Assembly: GCA_024222295.1 (NCBI GenBank)
Contig: JAAEPF010000024.1
Span: 62,001 to 126,000, forward strand
From: Actinomycetes bacterium
GTDB taxonomy: Bacteria > Actinomycetota > Acidimicrobiia > Acidimicrobiales > Microtrichaceae
Direction: 5' to 3'
DNA: 64,000 nt
In this document: in pieces, positions 16,023-23,471 of the stretch
Layout: every line of letters starts with the position of its first letter
Numbering within the stretch: the first letter of the stretch is position 1
The notes under the pieces: model-generated
Told to the model about the DNA's origin: nothing
Database searches by the model: none
What the model saw: the letters and a program-made list of their open reading frames with translations, nothing else
Position numbers and translations under genes: made by a program

Positions 16023-16450
16023 ATCAGAGTGCCGGCTGCGACCACCACGGAACTGGCCGTGCGCACCTCCACGTCACAGAACACCACCCTCTTGCCGCGG
16101 CGGGTCACCCAACCTTCGGCAACCAGGTCTTCCTTGCGCACGGGGCCGAGGTAGCGCACCGACATCTCGATGGTCGAGAACGGCCTCGGCGTGTCGTATG
16201 CGGTGCCGATCGCCGGAACGACCACGGTGTCCACCAGCGTCGCGATCGCCCCGCCATGCATCAGGCCCTGCGGTTGGTTCAGCTCCTTGCGCCACGGGAG
16301 CCGCATGCGCGCGTAGTCGCGGCGTAGTTCCTCCACCTCGATGCCCACGAGCTGCGGAAAGTAGGTCTGGTCGTCCCAGGCGAGAAAGCCATTCCAGGCA
16401 TGCGACACCGACTGTGGCAGCAGGTCGAACTGCTCGGCTCGGGAGGACAT
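15989..16450 (-). CDS. PaaI-type hotdog thioesterase
   Basis: A 153-residue single-hotdog protein. The family segment QPQGLMHGGAIATLVDTVV holds the HGG turn of PaaI/YbgC-like acyl-CoA thioesterases, followed by a conserved SVRYLGPVRKEDLVAEG strand and a final beta strand. Such enzymes release free acids from CoA thioesters and relieve CoA depletion in aromatic or steroid catabolism. The ATG at 16450 was chosen because coding pattern and family length fit; upstream extension would run into the fadA6 promoter region. It is divergent from fadA6, which makes a role in the steroid pathway plausible. Confidence 0.85.
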   Translation of the reverse strand: MSSRAEQFDLLPQSVSHAWNGFLAWDDQTYFPQLVGIEVEELRRDYARMRLPWRKELNQPQGLMHGGAIATLVDTVVVPAIGTAYDTPRPFSTIEMSVRYLGPVRKEDLVAEGWVTRRGKRVVFCDVEVRTASSVVVAAGTLIYIVGSPTADG

Positions 16451-16606
16451 TCCCACCAGTCTGGCCCAACAGCGTTCGGTCCGCGCCCGGACCGGGATGG
16501 CGGGCGGAATCCTGGCGGCGGTACGTTCGTTGCACGACAGACCTGCCCCGATCGGGTGGGAGGACATCGAGTGTCGGTGCGAGCCGACTGATCCCCAGGA
16601 GGATCA

Positions 16607-17755
16607 ATGGCGGAGGCCTTCATCATCGACGCAGTACGCAGCCCCGTGGGGCGCAGGGGTGGGTCCCTGGCGGGCGTGCACCCGGCCGATCTGGGCGCCC
16701 ACTCGATTGGTGCGCTCATGGACCGCACCGGCGTGGATCCTTCAGCAGTGGAGGATGTCGTGTACGGCTGTGTCGACACGATCGGCCCACAGGCCGGCGA
16801 CATCGCGCGAACGGCCTGGCTTGCAGCCGGGCTTCCCGAGGAAGTGCCGGGTACCACGATCGACCGCCAGTGCGGCTCGTCGCAGCAAGCGGTTCACTTC
16901 GCAGCCCAGGCAGTGATGTCGGGCACCACGGACCTGGTGGTGGCGGGTGGCGTGCAGAACATGTCCGCCATTCCGATCAGCGCCGCGATGCTCGCCGGCC
17001 AGGAGTTCGGGTTCGATGACCCGTTCTCCGGCTCAGAGGGCTGGATGAAGCGCTATGGCGACCAGGAGGTCAGCCAGTTCCGCGGCGCCGAGATGATCGC
17101 CGAGAACTGGGACATCTCCCGCGAGGAGATGGAGGACTTTGCAGTCGAGAGCCACACCCGTGCGATCACGGCGCGCGACGAGGGACGATTCGCCGCCGAG
17201 ATCGAGGCCTATGGCGACATGGGCCACGACGAGGGCCCACGCGAGCCCAACATCGACAAGATCCGCAGCCTGCCTCCACTCGTCGAGGGCGGCCGGTTGA
17301 CCGCAGCACTCGCTTCGCAGATCTCGGATGCGTCGGCAGCGATGCTGGTGGCATCCGAGGGCGCGGTGCAGCGCCACGGTCTCGAGCCCAAGGCGCGGGT
17401 GCAGCACATCTCGGTACGGGGCGAGGATCCGATCCGCATGCTCTCCGCCCCGATTCCCGCCACGCGTTACGCCCTGCAGCGAGCCGGGATGTCGATGGAC
17501 GACATCGACCTGGTGGAGATCAACGAGGCGTTCGCCTCGGTCGTGATGGCGTGGGAAAAGGAACTGGACGTCGACCATGCGAAGGTCAACGTCAACGGCG
17601 GCGCCATCGCCCTCGGCCACCCACTTGGCGCCACGGGCGTGCGCCTGATGACGACGTTGTTGCACGAACTCGAGCGCACGGGCGGCCGGTATGGCCTGCA
17701 GACCATGTGTGAGGGCGGGGGCCAGGCGAACGTCACCATCATCGAGCGCTTGTAG
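16607..17755 (+). CDS. fadA6: FadA6-type steroid beta-ketothiolase
   Basis: A 382-residue thiolase matching remembered Mtb FadA6 (Rv3556c): IDAVRSPVGRRGGSLAG, the active-site cysteine in DRQCGSSQQA, GGVQNMS, EISQFRG-like QEVSQFRGAEMIAE, the segment PIPATRYALQ, NEAFASVVMAW, NGGAIALGHPLGATG with the catalytic His, and the terminal CEGGGQANVTIIERL with the second catalytic Cys. In Mtb, FadA6 is regulated by KstR2 and acts late in HIP breakdown. AGGAGGATCA directly before the ATG at 16607 gives a strong Shine-Dalgarno. It stands alone, divergent from a thioesterase. Confidence 0.93.
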   Translation: MAEAFIIDAVRSPVGRRGGSLAGVHPADLGAHSIGALMDRTGVDPSAVEDVVYGCVDTIGPQAGDIARTAWLAAGLPEEVPGTTIDRQCGSSQQAVHFAAQAVMSGTTDLVVAGGVQNMSAIPISAAMLAGQEFGFDDPFSGSEGWMKRYGDQEVSQFRGAEMIAENWDISREEMEDFAVESHTRAITARDEGRFAAEIEAYGDMGHDEGPREPNIDKIRSLPPLVEGGRLTAALASQISDASAAMLVASEGAVQRHGLEPKARVQHISVRGEDPIRMLSAPIPATRYALQRAGMSMDDIDLVEINEAFASVVMAWEKELDVDHAKVNVNGGAIALGHPLGATGVRLMTTLLHELERTGGRYGLQTMCEGGGQANVTIIERL

Positions 17756-17935
17756 TTCCGGGGTTCGCCGCCGCCCGGAGGGCGGTTGGTGTGGGAGCGC
17801 CCATGGTTCTCCCGCCAGGCGGGCGCGTGTCGCCCGGCGCCGGTGCGTCTCAATCTCGCGGAGAGCGGCTCGATCCGTTCAAGCCGGGGCCTGTTCTGCC
17901 GATGGGTTCGCACGGCGCGAGATGTGCTGCTCGAT

Positions 17936-18613
17936 ATGGCTGAACCACAAGACGACAAACGATCACCGGCGCAACCGGCCACAACGGCGGGCATGCGCGC
18001 CGACCGGGCGCCTGAGCGCGCCGCGCGGCGGATCTCGACTTCGCTCGGGATCATCGTGGCGGGGATGGAACCGGCTGAGGTCGCGGCTTTCGTGGCCGAG
18101 GTGCAGGACGCCGTGCCGGGCGGTACCCGCCAGGAGTTCCTCTTGCTCGATGACCACACCAGTCCTTGGCGCCGGGACATCGTGGGCGCCCTCGAAGGGG
18201 TCGGCGACGCCATGCGCCTGGTTCCGAAGCCATCAGGTGGTCGCGGCACCGAGTTCGACGCGCTGTCGTTGTCGGCACGAAGTGAGTTCCTGGTCGCGTC
18301 CTTCGGTGAGGCCGCTCCAGTCGGGTCACTCGGTGCGGCGTTGGCGCAAATGTGGTCGCGCGGGGCAGATGCGGTGGTGATCCTCGGAGATGGGCTCCAG
18401 CCGGTGGAGGGTGACACGGGCACGCAGTTGGTGCAGTACCTGGGCATGGGTTCGCTCGGCCTGGGCGGTGTGCCGGCACCGCGGGTCGTGGTGATCAGGC
18501 GCTGGGTGGCTCGTTGGCTGTTCAGCGAAGCCGATCGCGCTCTGGATGCCGCAGATGAGGTGGCCGACCGGGCCCGCCTGCTCGGCCTGGACCTGACCGT
18601 CGTCGACGCCTGA
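17936..18613 (+). CDS. Protein of unknown function
   Basis: A 225-residue protein starting at the ATG at 17936; earlier in-frame codons back to 17786 would add an Arg/Cys-rich stretch without coding character. It has no signal peptide. It begins with a polar tail, then alternates strands and helices: SLGIIVAGM, FLLLDDHTSPW, ADAVVILGDG. The LLLDD acidic pair after a strand and the overall alpha/beta pattern faintly recall family 2 glycosyltransferases, but the rest of that fold is missing, so I do not assign it. It lies between fadA6 and a KstR-box-controlled fadE, with 62 nt to the latter. The 180-nt gap upstream contains only a GC hairpin (17771-17785). Confidence 0.6.
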   Translation: MAEPQDDKRSPAQPATTAGMRADRAPERAARRISTSLGIIVAGMEPAEVAAFVAEVQDAVPGGTRQEFLLLDDHTSPWRRDIVGALEGVGDAMRLVPKPSGGRGTEFDALSLSARSEFLVASFGEAAPVGSLGAALAQMWSRGADAVVILGDGLQPVEGDTGTQLVQYLGMGSLGLGGVPAPRVVVIRRWVARWLFSEADRALDAADEVADRARLLGLDLTVVDA

Positions 18614-18638
18614 CAAGATCGGCCTGAGTCGGCTGAAT

Positions 18639-18652
18639 TGGAACGCGTTCCA
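18639..18652. promoter_or_regulatory. KstR-type operator (perfect palindrome)
   Basis: TGGAACGCGTTCCA, a perfect 14-bp palindrome that fits the published mycobacterial KstR consensus TnnAACnnGTTnnA at every fixed position. It lies 12 bp upstream of a -10-like TACCAT and 24 bp before the fadE GTG, a place where a TetR repressor would block RNA polymerase. No kstR-like gene was recognised in the window. Confidence 0.7.
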
Positions 18653-18663
18653 GTTTTGCGGCC

Positions 18664-18669
18664 TACCAT
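18664..18669 (+). promoter_or_regulatory. Candidate leaderless -10 box
   Basis: TACCAT, 6 nt before the GTG at 18676 and just downstream of the KstR-type palindrome. There is no Shine-Dalgarno sequence. Confidence 0.5.
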
Positions 18670-18675
18670 CGCCGG

Positions 18676-19905
18676 GTGGATTTCGAGGATTCCCCAGAGC
18701 TGGCCGAGTTTCGCACCGAGGTGCGCGCGTTCCTGTCGGAACACGCGGCGCTGCGCAAGGGCGACGACAGCGACTGGTCACGCAACAGCGCGGCGACCGA
18801 CCCGGACACCGCCGAGGAGTTCCGCCGCCGCTGTCACCAGTGGCAGCGCACCCTGTTCGACAACGGCTGGGCGGGGCTGACCTGGCCCGAGGGCTTCGGC
18901 GGACGCGGGCTCACCCCGGCACACCAGATCGTGTTCAATCAGGAACTCGCCGATTTCGATGCCAGCTCCGGTTTCATCGCGGCATCCCAGGCGCTCGTGG
19001 GGCCGACCCTCATGCGCCATGGCTCACGCGAACAACAGAAGCGTCACATCGAGCCGCTGCTGTCGGGCGAGGAGGTGTGGTGCCAGCTGTTCAGCGAGCC
19101 GGGTGCCGGTTCTGACCTTGCATCGCTCGCGACCAGGGCGGTTCGTGACGGCGACGAGTTCGTGGTCGACGGCCAGAAGGTGTGGACCTCGAGTGCCCAG
19201 CACGCGGACTTCGGCATCCTGATCGCCCGAACCGATCCCGACGTGCCCAAGCACAAGGGCATCACCTACTTCATCGTCGACATGAACACGCCGGGCATCG
19301 AGGTACGGCCACTGGTACAGGCACAGGGCGTCGCGCACTTCAACGAGGTGTTCCTCGACGGCGTGCGGATTCCGGTCGAGAACGTGGTCGGTGAGGTCAA
19401 CGAGGGTTGGGCGGTCACCCGCACCACGATGCGCTCCGAGAGCCAGATGATCTCGGGTGCTAGCCAGTCGACCGGCTTCACCACGGTGCTCGGCACCGCC
19501 CGGCGCACCGGAGCGGTGGATGATCCGCGCATCCGCCAGCGCCTCGCGACCGTGTACTCCAACGAGAAGATCCTGCGCTGGATGGGCTGGCGGAGCCAGA
19601 CAGCTGTGATGTCCGGCCGCATGGAACTGGCGCTGCACGGCTCGCTGCTCAAGAACTTCTTCACTCGGGCCCTCAAACAGCGCGTGGAGCTGGGCCTGGA
19701 GATGGAGGGCGCCGAAGGGATGCTCTGGGACGACGCCGAAGGCGAGGGCTTCTGGCAGTTCCACTGCCTGCACCAGTTCGCCTCGCGGATCGGTGGCGGT
19801 ACCGAGGAAGTGCACCGCAACAACCTGAGCGAGCAGGCACTCGGCCTGCCGCGTGAGCCGATGGGGGACCGCGACCTCCCCTGGAGTGAGACCAAGCGAT
19901 CATGA
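18676..19905 (+). CDS. Acyl-CoA dehydrogenase (KstR-box controlled)
   Basis: A 409-residue acyl-CoA dehydrogenase. It has an N-terminal helical domain, then WCQLFSEPGAGSDLASLATRA (flavin/substrate segment), GQKVWTSSAQ, KGITYFIVDMNTPGIEVRPL, and FNEVFLDGVRIP. The C-terminal loop reads RIGGGTEEVHRNNLSEQALG, without the YEGT glutamate of medium-chain enzymes. The GTG start follows TACCAT by 6 nt. Its stop overlaps the next SDR start by 4 nt (ATGA), so the two form one operon behind the palindrome at 18639-18652. The operator makes a role in steroid side-chain or ring degradation likely. I cannot say which Mtb FadE it matches. Confidence 0.88.
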   Translation: MDFEDSPELAEFRTEVRAFLSEHAALRKGDDSDWSRNSAATDPDTAEEFRRRCHQWQRTLFDNGWAGLTWPEGFGGRGLTPAHQIVFNQELADFDASSGFIAASQALVGPTLMRHGSREQQKRHIEPLLSGEEVWCQLFSEPGAGSDLASLATRAVRDGDEFVVDGQKVWTSSAQHADFGILIARTDPDVPKHKGITYFIVDMNTPGIEVRPLVQAQGVAHFNEVFLDGVRIPVENVVGEVNEGWAVTRTTMRSESQMISGASQSTGFTTVLGTARRTGAVDDPRIRQRLATVYSNEKILRWMGWRSQTAVMSGRMELALHGSLLKNFFTRALKQRVELGLEMEGAEGMLWDDAEGEGFWQFHCLHQFASRIGGGTEEVHRNNLSEQALGLPREPMGDRDLPWSETKRS

Positions 19906-20792
19906 CCGATACGCCTGCACCCGAAGAGTTCGCCGCGGCCGATGCGGCGGCGGCCAACGTCGACCCCGAGTCGGTGACCGGCCACATGCTGGCCGGCAAG
20001 GCCGCCCTTGTGACGGGCATCGGCCCTGGCATGGGTCGTGACATCGCTCTCGGCCTAGCCCGCCAGGGGGCTGACGTCGCCCTGCTGGCCCGCTCGGATC
20101 GCAACGTGCCCGAGGTGGCCGCGGAGATCGAGGTGCTCGGTCGCCGGGCGGTGCAGCTCCAGGGCAGCGTCACATCCGAGGAGGACTGCCAGCGCGTCGC
20201 GGCGGAGGTCTCCGAGGCATTCGGTGGTCGCCTCGACATCCTCGTCAACTCGGCGTTCCATGCAGGGGAGCACGTGCGTTTCGAGGACGCCGACCTGTCC
20301 CGTTGGCAGCGCCCGGTGAACGTGAACTACCTCGGGACCCTGCAGTTCACCCAGGCGATGCTGCCCCTGCTGAAGGCCGCTGCCGCTGCCAGCGGTGATG
20401 CCCGTGTCGTGATGGTGAACACGATGTCGACACAGCTGATCGAGGAGAAGGCCGGCTCGTACGCCGCGTCCAAGGCTGCTCTGGGCGCGGTCACCAAGAC
20501 CCTCGCCCGGGAGCTCGGTGACTACGGCATCAGGGTCAACGCAGTGCACCCCGGCTACATCTGGGGCGACAGCGTGAAGATCTACCTGCAGTGGCAGGCC
20601 ACCGAACGAGGCGGCGACGCCACATGGCAGGACGTCTACGACGACCGGGCGTCGGAGACGTGCCTCGGATACCTGCCGCACTCATCGGAGATCGCCGGGG
20701 CGGTCGTGTTCTTCGCATCCCCGCTGGCCAGGTGCGTCACCGGCACAGCGCTGCCCGTCAACGCAGGCCACTGGCTGCCGCCCTCGGCATAG
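19902..20792 (+). CDS. Short-chain dehydrogenase/reductase
   Basis: A 296-residue SDR with an N-terminal extension of about 30 acidic residues before the Rossmann motif TGIGPGMG. It has LVNSAFH in place of NNAG, a Ser in VNTMSTQL, YAASK, and VHPGYIWGDSV after the active site. The variant TGxGxGMG and NSA motifs set it apart from the other SDRs in the window. It is co-translated with the fadE upstream through a 4-nt overlap, so it probably acts on the same degradation branch. The substrate is unknown. Confidence 0.87.
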   Translation: MTDTPAPEEFAAADAAAANVDPESVTGHMLAGKAALVTGIGPGMGRDIALGLARQGADVALLARSDRNVPEVAAEIEVLGRRAVQLQGSVTSEEDCQRVAAEVSEAFGGRLDILVNSAFHAGEHVRFEDADLSRWQRPVNVNYLGTLQFTQAMLPLLKAAAAASGDARVVMVNTMSTQLIEEKAGSYAASKAALGAVTKTLARELGDYGIRVNAVHPGYIWGDSVKIYLQWQATERGGDATWQDVYDDRASETCLGYLPHSSEIAGAVVFFASPLARCVTGTALPVNAGHWLPPSA

Positions 20793-20865
20793 ACCGGCGG
20801 CTCTGGATTGTGGCGGTTGGGGTAGACCGACGGTACATTTGGGGGGACCTGACAGGGGGCAGCAG

Positions 20866-21792
20866 ATGGCCACGGTTGTATGGGTCGTGGGCACGACCCG
20901 AAGCGGGACGAGCTGGGTGTTCGACCTCGTTGCGTCACATCCCGACGTCTCGATGGGCTACGAGTCGAAGATCCCCATCGAGGGCATCGCTTTCTATGAG
21001 CGTTGGAAGGACCGCCTCACCGACCCGCTTGCCATGGCCGGCCTGCTGGAGGACCTACGCACAGGTATCGATGACCCCACCAACGTCGCGAGCAACGAGG
21101 TCGCGTTCACCCAGGCAGACTTGCCGCAGCGCATCTTCGAGGCCCACGAGGCCGATCCGGGCTGGGCGACCGTGTGCGAGCAGCTGTTCCGTGCTGTCCA
21201 GGGCACCTCGCACTGGGGCAACAAGACGCTGCGCGTGGAACTCACTCCGCTGCTGGAAGAGCACTGGCCGGACAGCCGCTTCATCGTGCTCATTCGTGAC
21301 CCCAGGGGCGTACTGGCCTCGCAGGCCGAGAAGTTCGAGAACACCCTGGACTACTCCGCCATGTACTGGCTCACCCACGCCGACTGGGTGCTGAACGTCA
21401 TCCAGGACAACCCGCACTACCGGGTGGTCAACCTGGTGGAAATGGCACGGGACCCGAGGCCGCATCTGGAATGGCTGTTCAGGGAGTCCGGCCTGTCACT
21501 AGATCCGATCGAGGATCTCGTGCAGCGCTTCCCCGGTGACCCGGAGCGCCTGGATGCGTGGCGAACCGTTCTCCCCCCGAAGCGCCAGCGGCGCATGGAG
21601 GAGTACTGCTACTCGCAGATGAAGGAACTCGGCTACACACCGCAGTACGCCACAGGGCAGCGCAGGCTCGGTCGGTCACGCAGACTCTGGGCGTTCGTGC
21701 ACACCTTCGCAGGCCGTGTCGTTTCCTCCCCCTCGAAGCTCGCCCAGAAGCAGGTCCTCTCGCGGTTGAAGGCCGGCTTCCGGGGCAGCTGA
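20866..21792 (+). CDS. PAPS-dependent sulfotransferase family protein
   Basis: A 308-residue P-loop sulfotransferase. The 5'-phosphosulfate-binding loop is TTRSGTSWVFDLVASHP at the N-terminus, and the 3'-phosphate motif is RFIVLIRDPRGVLASQ around residues 140-160. A basic C-terminal tail follows. Such enzymes transfer sulfate from PAPS to hydroxyls or amines of carbohydrates, lipids or small molecules; actinobacterial members sulfate trehalose, menaquinone or glycolipids. ATG at 20866 is preceded by AGGGGG at normal spacing; a TTG at 20839 is the longer alternative. It stands alone after the fadE-SDR pair. No PAPS synthesis genes are present, and the acceptor is unknown. Confidence 0.82.
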   Translation: MATVVWVVGTTRSGTSWVFDLVASHPDVSMGYESKIPIEGIAFYERWKDRLTDPLAMAGLLEDLRTGIDDPTNVASNEVAFTQADLPQRIFEAHEADPGWATVCEQLFRAVQGTSHWGNKTLRVELTPLLEEHWPDSRFIVLIRDPRGVLASQAEKFENTLDYSAMYWLTHADWVLNVIQDNPHYRVVNLVEMARDPRPHLEWLFRESGLSLDPIEDLVQRFPGDPERLDAWRTVLPPKRQRRMEEYCYSQMKELGYTPQYATGQRRLGRSRRLWAFVHTFAGRVVSSPSKLAQKQVLSRLKAGFRGS

Positions 21793-21813
21793 GCACCGAC
21801 CGAGTCGGGGACG

Positions 21814-22086
21814 TCAGTCGCTTCGCAGCTTGCGCTTGGTGCGGCGCGATCCGAAGAGCATGCCGATGCCGAATGCGAGCACCGCAGTGAGTGCGAGCAC
21901 GCTCCACAGCGGCAGTGAAGCCTCGAAGAACACGAACGAGACATCGGTCGTCTGGTTGTTGACGGCGATGAAGACCAGCAAGAGCACCGCGACGACGGCT
22001 CCGATGATCTGGCGCCTGGTAGGCCTGAAGCCCTCATCGTCTTCGAATTCGCCACCCGGGTGGTCGCTGCGTCCGTCATTCAGCAT
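21814..22086 (-). CDS. LapA-domain (DUF1049) small membrane protein
   Basis: A 90-residue protein with a charged N-terminus and two membrane segments (IIGAVVAVLLLVFIAVN and LPLWSVLALTAVLAFGIGMLF) around the LapA signature NNQTTDVSFVFFEASLPLW, ending in the basic GSRRTKRKLRSD. LapA-domain proteins are small inner-membrane proteins; E. coli LapA is linked to LPS assembly, which a Gram-positive lacks, so the role here is open. It follows the SnoaL-like gene by 9 nt and is probably co-transcribed with it and the LLM gene. Confidence 0.85.
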   Translation of the reverse strand: MLNDGRSDHPGGEFEDDEGFRPTRRQIIGAVVAVLLLVFIAVNNQTTDVSFVFFEASLPLWSVLALTAVLAFGIGMLFGSRRTKRKLRSD

Positions 22087-22095
22087 GGCTGCTCC

Positions 22096-22548
22096 TCAGT
22101 CGCCGGTGGGATAGGGCACACGCCCGTCATGGTCTTCGGTCCACTGCTTGATCTCCCGCATCATCCAGGCGGTGTCGAACAGGTCCATCTGGCGCACAAC
22201 CAGGCCCTCGGCGTTGTAGGTGATGACCGAAGCTCCGGGCACGTCGTAGAAAGCGCCGTCGGGTCGGGTGCCGGGCAGCCGGTTCTGCCAGTGGTTGAGC
22301 ACCGTCGAGCTCGTGGCGTCGGCCGCCACGGCCGTGATCGGGAAGGACCAGTCGTCCAGTCCCCGCATGGAGTCGGCGAGGAAGCGCCGGATGTCGTCGA
22401 GGCCGTGCGTCCAGCCGTAGACCGAGTCGAGGTAGGAGGCATCGGCCGCGAAGAGATCCGCAAGACCGGTCCAGTCGGCGGCCTCGTGCCGCTCGCGGTG
22501 ACGTGCGTACAGGTCGAGGAGCTGGGGCTCGGTGAGCATCCCTGACAT
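22096..22548 (-). CDS. SnoaL/NTF2-like fold protein
   Basis: A 150-residue protein of the NTF2/SnoaL superfamily: an N-terminal helix pair (LLDLYARHRERHEAADWTGL), LFAADASYLDS, GLDDIRRFLADSMRG, then strands ending IKQWTEDHDGRVPYP. This fold includes ketosteroid isomerases, polyketide cyclases and hydratases. The strategic Asp/His positions are present (ADASY, TVLNHW), but the reaction cannot be assigned. It lies 15 nt downstream of the LLM oxidoreductase in the same minus-strand operon under the operator at 23443-23465, so a steroid-pathway role is a reasonable inference. Confidence 0.78.
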   Translation of the reverse strand: MSGMLTEPQLLDLYARHRERHEAADWTGLADLFAADASYLDSVYGWTHGLDDIRRFLADSMRGLDDWSFPITAVAADATSSTVLNHWQNRLPGTRPDGAFYDVPGASVITYNAEGLVVRQMDLFDTAWMMREIKQWTEDHDGRVPYPTGD

Positions 22549-22563
22549 CTTCGCGCCGCCGGC

Positions 22564-23415
22564 CTACCTCCGAGCGGCTATTAGTGCCGCCTGTTCATCG
22601 AGCACCGAGAGCACATGGGACTCGGGGGCGGAGGGCAGGCGGAACACGCATTCGGTGACCCCGATCGTCTCGAAGTGGTCGAGCTTGTCGTGGGAGGGCT
22701 GCGAGCCGAACGGCACGATGCGCGCAGTCCCGGGGTCGCGGCCGGCGGCCTCCAGCGCGGCCCGGTACCGAGGGATGGCCTCCGCCAGCCCGGCACCGCC
22801 GATCGGGATCCAGCCATCCGCGTACCCGCAGAGGTGGTCGAACATCTTCGGGCCGGCTCCACCACCGATCAGGACCGGTACGGGAACCTCCGGCTTCGGC
22901 CACGACCACGAGGCTGTGAAGTCGACGTGCTCGCCGTGGAACTCCGCCTGCTCGTCGGTCCAGAGGGCCTGCATGGCCAGCACGTGCTCACGGGCGATGT
23001 CGCGGCGGGCGGCGTAGTCGACTCCGTGATGTGCCATTTCGTCGCGGTTCCAGCCGAAACCGATGCCCAGCTCGAATCGCCCGCCGGAGATGTTCTGCAG
23101 CGTCGCAATCGCCTTCGCGGTCACGATCGGATCGCGCTGAGCGGGGAGCATCACGCCGGTGCCAAGGTGGATGCGCTCGGTCGCGGCTGCCGCTGCCGCC
23201 AGCGCGACGAGCGGGTCGAGCGAGCGCTTGTACTCCTCGGCCAGCTCCGTCTCGCCGGTGGGCGGAGGGGTCAGGCGCGAGGTGGGTATGTGGGTGTGTT
23301 CGGGTATCCACAACGAGTCGAAGCCCCGTTCCTCGACAGCTCTGGCGAGCGTGATGGCATCGATGGACTGGTCGGTGGTGAACACGGTCACCCCGTATCG
23401 CATGGGTGCGCTCAT
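22564..23415 (-). CDS. LLM-class F420-dependent oxidoreductase
   Basis: A 283-residue luciferase-like TIM-barrel protein. It shows MRYGVTVFTTDQSI, the segment RGFDSLWIPEHTHIP, IHLGTGVMLPAQRDPI, and GGRFELGIGFGWNRDEM, all typical of the F420-dependent branch of actinobacteria. The C-terminal barrel segment VPVLIGGGAGPKMFD binds the phosphate of the cofactor. TAGGGT lies 8 nt before the ATG at 23415. A 23-bp palindrome follows upstream and is shared with the divergent SDR. Such enzymes carry out hydride transfer to F420 or from F420H2; the steroid-island context suggests reduction or oxidation of a ring-derived ketone. Confidence 0.88.
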   Translation of the reverse strand: MSAPMRYGVTVFTTDQSIDAITLARAVEERGFDSLWIPEHTHIPTSRLTPPPTGETELAEEYKRSLDPLVALAAAAAATERIHLGTGVMLPAQRDPIVTAKAIATLQNISGGRFELGIGFGWNRDEMAHHGVDYAARRDIAREHVLAMQALWTDEQAEFHGEHVDFTASWSWPKPEVPVPVLIGGGAGPKMFDHLCGYADGWIPIGGAGLAEAIPRYRAALEAAGRDPGTARIVPFGSQPSHDKLDHFETIGVTECVFRLPSAPESHVLSVLDEQAALIAARR

Positions 23416-23423
23416 GGCTGGCG

Positions 23424-23429
23424 ACCCTA
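23424..23429 (-). promoter_or_regulatory. Candidate leaderless -10 box of the LLM gene
   Basis: TAGGGT on the minus strand, 8 nt before the ATG at 23415, with the operator at 23443-23465 14 bp further upstream. Confidence 0.5.
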
Positions 23430-23442
23430 CCCGGTTTGCCCC

Positions 23443-23465
23443 GAATCTGACGAGGTGTCAGATTC
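23443..23465. promoter_or_regulatory. Operator palindrome between divergent LLM and SDR genes
   Basis: A perfect inverted repeat with 9-bp arms GAATCTGAC and GTCAGATTC around the 5-bp spacer GAGGT. It contains the TCTGAC-N5-GTCAGA core found at 3584-3600 and 31459-31475. It begins 27 bp before the LLM ATG and ends 6 bp before the SDR ATG, so one bound dimer could control both genes. Confidence 0.75.
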
Positions 23466-23471
23466 TCGTGC

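Noticed and set aside
17771-17785. Terminator after fadA6
   Set aside because: CCGCCC-GGA-GGGCGG is a short GC hairpin without a T-run; such hairpins are common by chance at this GC content.
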